Source of the DNA: BMS3B sp964501105
GTDB taxonomy: Archaea > Hydrothermarchaeota > Hydrothermarchaeia > Hydrothermarchaeales > BMS3B
DNA length: 9,516 bases
Assembly: GCA_964501105.1 (NCBI GenBank)
Contig: CAZCRG010000065.1
Coordinates: 1 to 9,516 of the forward strand
Reading direction: 5' to 3'
Shown here in pieces: positions 6,232 through 9,516 of the stretch (the stretch's first letter is position 1; each line of letters starts with the position of its first letter). The position numbers and the translations under genes were made by a program. Below the pieces are notes generated by a model. It had not been told where the DNA came from. It did not search any database and saw nothing but the letters and a program-made list of their open reading frames with translations.

Positions 6232-8133
6232 ATTCTAAGGAAGGCTTCATTATTAATATTATTCCTGCTTCTGCCTCAGGTGTTTGGTTTAAGCTATGAT
6301 GAGATAAGAAGTGCGGGTGAGAAATATTCCAAGGGTGAAGCAATTCTTGTTGACGGACCCTTCTATGTTGATGGAAAGCCCTATTATGTCCTTGATTATA
6401 TGTATCTGGGGGAGAATAGAGGTTCTCTGGTTTACGACCCTGAGAAGGGAGAATTTGTTAAGGACAGGCAAATTATGCGCAAAGTTCTTGCTACAAAGGA
6501 TTTAAAGCTTTTAACAATAGCTGATCCTCTTTTCTATGCCTTTGGAAATTCTTCCCTTGTAGCGCTTGCGGCTGAGTATGAAGTGCAGAATGTGAGAAAT
6601 TTTGCCAGCTATGCTGTCCTTGATAATGTTGAGAGGGTTAAGCTTGAGAAGATTCTCCAGAGCTATATAGAGGTTATGAAGGATGTGACAGAGACTTCCA
6701 GGATTACTGCCTCTATGCTATACCCGGAGAATTCAATGAGCTTTGAATATTCTCCACAAAAGCCTCATCTTAATGTGAAGATTGAGAGGTCTTCAATTGA
6801 AGGCAACTATTCCTATGAGGGCTTTGAATCTCTTGTGAATTCTTATAATAAGCTTCTGGATGATTACTATGCCTTTGGCATTAATCTTGTTGATCTGGCT
6901 GGAGAGCTGGAGGAGTATCCTCCGGGCACCACTATAAGAGAAAAGTGGGAGATTGTTATTAGCAAGGAGGATATTATTACAGAGGTGCAGCTTGTAAATG
7001 AGAATGCAAAGGAACTGGAGAAGGAAATTAAACTCAGGGAGGAAATTCTCAACAGCGACTACAGCGATTCTATTGCCAGAGCCTATGCCAGGATGGGGGT
7101 TAAGTCAGTTTGCGGTCCAAGTTTTATTCTTCTCCTGCCAGCTCTTCTTCTCCTGAGAAGGAGAGTTTCTGCAGCCCTGCTTCTGGTTGGTCTAATTCTA
7201 ATATCATCAGCCTATGCTCTCTATATTCCGAGTCCTGAGGAGCTTATAACCCATAAGATTTCTGTGGAGGAAGTGAAGAATGTGAGCATAATCCTTGAAG
7301 GAAAAGGCATTACTGAGGAAGAGGCCAGGGAGATACTCTCGGGCTTTCCCCTGCTTCTGAAAGGAGAGGGCGTGGTTGTAAGAGGGCCTTACTTCTATGA
7401 CACCCACGAGGTCTACCTCTTTGAGGTTGTGGATGCAAAGGGCAGTCCAACAGGGGCAGTTTTCCTTGTTGACAGAACTACAGGAAGGCTTGTGGGAAGT
7501 CAGAGGCAGGCTTTCCAGCTTATGAAGGCAGGCTTTCTAAAAGAGCTTGTGGAGACAGAACCCATATATCTGAACTTTGACGAGGGGGAAATCAAAAGGA
7601 TAGCAGAGAATTCCTCTCCGCCCCTGAGCTACTTCCTTGAGAACCTCTCGGAAAGCATAGCCCAGGGTAAAGCTCTTGAGAGGGAGCTTCTGAACAATCT
7701 GAGCTTTGACGTTGCCAGAGATCTGGCTCAGGAGTACGCAAGAAGTTTTATGCTCCTCTACAATATAAGAGCTGTGACCTCAGATGAGAAGGCTTCTGAA
7801 GTAACCTCTGGCTTCTACGACGAGCTTCTCAGGCTGGAGGCTTATTCAAGGGTTTCGAGAGGAATGACTGCTGAGGAATTCTTTGAGGCAAGAAAAAGCC
7901 AGTATCGTGGAAGAAGTATAAACAGAATTCCTCTAATTGCAAGGCTCTCTGCTTTCGGGCTGAATCCTTCCAAGGCTCAGGTGATTCACGACCTTGCAAG
8001 TGATTTGATTTATGATAATGTCTACCTCTGGCGTCTGGGAAGGTATGAGAATACAAATCTCTTTGCCAGGTTGTCCTTCAAGGAGGGTACTGTAACAGCA
8101 CCAGGCTCTTCAAGGAGTGAAGCTGAGGGATGA
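6232..8133 (+). CDS. Secreted double-domain protein with internal CGP-CTERM-like anchor
   Basis: An unrecognised surface protein of 633 residues if it starts at the ATT. The only standard in-frame start, GTG 6280, falls at the end of a signal peptide (L-R-K, hydrophobic 5-14, likely cleavage after V-F-G at 19) and would truncate it. Residues 20-293 form one extracytoplasmic half. C294-G-P, a hydrophobic stretch and R309-R-R resemble the CGP-CTERM sorting signal, which normally ends a protein. Here it runs straight into a second signal-like segment (312-329, ending S-S-A-Y-A) and another exported half (330-633). The halves look related: G-P-F-Y at 42-45 and G-P-Y-F at 385-388 open similar strand-rich segments, distantly PepSY-like. 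Several N-x-S sequons fit export. The stop overlaps the next start as ATGA. Function is unknown. Confidence 0.8.
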   Translation: MLRKASLLILFLLLPQVFGLSYDEIRSAGEKYSKGEAILVDGPFYVDGKPYYVLDYMYLGENRGSLVYDPEKGEFVKDRQIMRKVLATKDLKLLTIADPLFYAFGNSSLVALAAEYEVQNVRNFASYAVLDNVERVKLEKILQSYIEVMKDVTETSRITASMLYPENSMSFEYSPQKPHLNVKIERSSIEGNYSYEGFESLVNSYNKLLDDYYAFGINLVDLAGELEEYPPGTTIREKWEIVISKEDIITEVQLVNENAKELEKEIKLREEILNSDYSDSIARAYARMGVKSVCGPSFILLLPALLLLRRRVSAALLLVGLILISSAYALYIPSPEELITHKISVEEVKNVSIILEGKGITEEEAREILSGFPLLLKGEGVVVRGPYFYDTHEVYLFEVVDAKGSPTGAVFLVDRTTGRLVGSQRQAFQLMKAGFLKELVETEPIYLNFDEGEIKRIAENSSPPLSYFLENLSESIAQGKALERELLNNLSFDVARDLAQEYARSFMLLYNIRAVTSDEKASEVTSGFYDELLRLEAYSRVSRGMTAEEFFEARKSQYRGRSINRIPLIARLSAFGLNPSKAQVIHDLASDLIYDNVYLWRLGRYENTNLFARLSFKEGTVTAPGSSRSEAEG

Positions 8134-9516
8134 AGAGAGTTTATTCTTTTCTTATTTTTCTGGCTCTAATTTTTATATACTTCCAGAGCTCTCTGGATTC
8201 TGCCCTTACAACATCTGAGGGAAAGGTGCTCTTCTATGAAGGCAAGCCTCTTGTGGTCAGGGGTGGTGAAGTTTATACCTATTCTGGAGAGAAGCTTTCC
8301 ACTCTCTCGGGGGTAAAGCTTACTGCTGGAGGCCTTCCTGTTGAGGCACCCAGTGAACATCTCGGTGTAAAAGTCTCCCTTGTGGAGGTCAGTCAGGGGT
8401 TAAAACCAGTTGTTGTTCAGGATGGCAGGGGTGTGTTTTACTTTAAAGAAGGAAAAAAGCTTGTAACCTCTGACTTTGAGGAGATTGTTGCTGCCGGGAA
8501 AAAAATGGAAGTGGAAGAGAGGTATGCTCTGACAGGGGAGTACAAGCTGCTTCTTGAGATATTTTTACTATCAGCTCTTCTGTTCTTTATTTCGGAGCCC
8601 CTGGCGGGTGCCTCTGGAATCCTTGCTCTGATATTTACCCAGGGCTACTCTTATGTTGGAAAGGCAGTTTTTAGAGATGCTCTTGTTTTCTTCTTTGCTT
8701 ACAGCTTTATTCTTGGTTCTATGGACTACAGGAAGTTTTTCAAAAAAGCTTCCGGCTTTACTTCAGTATTTATTTCAGGCATTATATTTACTGAAGAGAG
8801 AACCAGACCAGATATTAAAGGTAAATACTATACAGTTCTCTCTGCCAGTGCCTTTCTGCTGCCCATTTCAAGCTTTTACAATCTTTTTCTTTTAGAACTT
8901 CTTGGAGAGAATTCACTCATTAAGTGGCTTTATATTTCTCTACCTCTTGCTGCTGTTATTCTTGTACTCTACCTTCTTGCTATAAGAGCTTTAAAACAGA
9001 ATTTAGATTTCGGCTTTTCTCTGGATTTAAGGTTAGCCCTACCCTTTGCCCTTATCCTTCTGGCAGGCTCTCTCATCGGGTATGGAGCAGCTGCTCTTGC
9101 TCTGGCTATTCTTTTCCTTTTGAGAGGAAGAAGTACAAAAATAAGCTCTGAGACTCTTGTTTTTGCTTTTCTTCTTGCTGCTGCTGTACTAATCTATGAG
9201 AGTGGTATGGGTTTTTATTTGGCAGGCTTTCTTGAGCATCTATCCTCTCTTCTTCCCTTAAAGAGTTCCTATGCTACTACTGCCCTGCTTCTTATACCCT
9301 CTTTAGCTCTTGCCAATATTTTAAGCAAGGGTTATGCTGCTGCTGTAATGCTTCCCACTGCAATCTCTGTATGTGCTCTTAGAGGTGGGGACCCTCTTGC
9401 CTATGGTATAGGGGTTTTATTTGCATCTTCTCTTAAATCTGGTTCTGAGGGTAGAGATATTTCAGCAGTTGTTTATTCCTTTGGAATTCTCCTTTCTATT
9501 ATATATATATCTATAC
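8130..9516 (+). CDS. Partial polytopic membrane protein with exported N-terminal domain
   Basis: Open to the right edge, with 462 codons visible and the 3' end missing. The ATG overlaps the upstream TGA (ATGA) with AAGGAG 12 nt before it, so translation is probably coupled. Residues 4-19 form a signal peptide or anchor helix after M-K-R. Residues 25-137 form a soluble, strand-rich domain, and about ten hydrophobic helices follow from residue 139. Some helices faintly recall the ion transporter superfamily (SLC13/ArsB type): a helix ending in N-L-F-L-L-E-L-L then K-W-L-Y-I-S-L-P-L-A, and late V-M-L-P-T-A-I-S-V. The S-N-T motifs of SLC13 are not seen. An exported N-terminal domain is not usual there either. 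I do not recognise the family with confidence. It probably works with the upstream surface protein. Confidence 0.8.
   Translation, partial: MKRVYSFLIFLALIFIYFQSSLDSALTTSEGKVLFYEGKPLVVRGGEVYTYSGEKLSTLSGVKLTAGGLPVEAPSEHLGVKVSLVEVSQGLKPVVVQDGRGVFYFKEGKKLVTSDFEEIVAAGKKMEVEERYALTGEYKLLLEIFLLSALLFFISEPLAGASGILALIFTQGYSYVGKAVFRDALVFFFAYSFILGSMDYRKFFKKASGFTSVFISGIIFTEERTRPDIKGKYYTVLSASAFLLPISSFYNLFLLELLGENSLIKWLYISLPLAAVILVLYLLAIRALKQNLDFGFSLDLRLALPFALILLAGSLIGYGAAALALAILFLLRGRSTKISSETLVFAFLLAAAVLIYESGMGFYLAGFLEHLSSLLPLKSSYATTALLLIPSLALANILSKGYAAAVMLPTAISVCALRGGDPLAYGIGVLFASSLKSGSEGRDISAVVYSFGILLSIIYISI

Noticed and set aside
7111..7164. CGP segment as an ordinary membrane helix rather than a sorting signal
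   Set aside because: The order Cys-Gly-Pro, short hydrophobic stretch and triple Arg fits the CGP-CTERM pattern better than a generic helix. Its internal position leaves real doubt, so it is reported as CGP-CTERM-like only.

Overview
The window is archaeal DNA. It carries ribosomal protein L40e, a geranylgeranylglyceryl phosphate synthase (the enzyme that makes the first ether bond of archaeal lipids), and archaeal-type PheS and PheT. Archaeal TATA-like elements and GGAGG Shine-Dalgarno (SD) sites are visible. A CGP-CTERM-like surface-anchoring signal (C-G-P, hydrophobic stretch, R-R-R) is known mainly from Thermococcales, so a euryarchaeon related to Thermococci is plausible. The sequence alone does not fix the lineage. 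Arginine codons are mostly AGG/AGA throughout and no compositional break is obvious by eye.

Region 1 (197-4472, + strand) is a compact housekeeping operon: rpl40e, GGGP synthase, a small three-helix membrane protein, pheS and pheT. Genes abut or overlap, and one TATA box and SD precede rpl40e. The leader upstream (1-196) has no convincing gene. It holds a second TATA-like element and a pyrimidine-rich hairpin segment that resembles the 3' tail of 16S rRNA.

Region 2 (4469-6155, - strand) is a two-gene ABC-2 type exporter. The ATPase lies upstream of the permease and overlaps it. The permease stop codon overlaps the convergent pheT stop codon. The ATPase has asparagine where the H-loop histidine is expected.

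Region 3 (6232-9516, + strand) is a divergent pair of cell-surface genes of unknown function. The first is a long secreted protein that appears to start at an ATT codon 7 nt after a perfect GGAGG. It is built from two related extracytoplasmic halves. Between them lie a CGP-CTERM-like anchor and, directly after its R-R-R, a second signal-peptide-like segment ending in A-Y-A, so it looks like a fused double precursor. The second gene overlaps the first as ATGA. It runs off the right edge and encodes a signal or anchor helix, an extracytoplasmic domain of about 110 residues and a many-helix membrane domain, with weak resemblance to the SLC13/ArsB-type ion transporter superfamily. This pair is the least explained part of the window and the best candidate for something undescribed.

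No tRNA, rRNA, CRISPR array or insertion sequence was seen, and there is no gene-free stretch longer than 300 bases.
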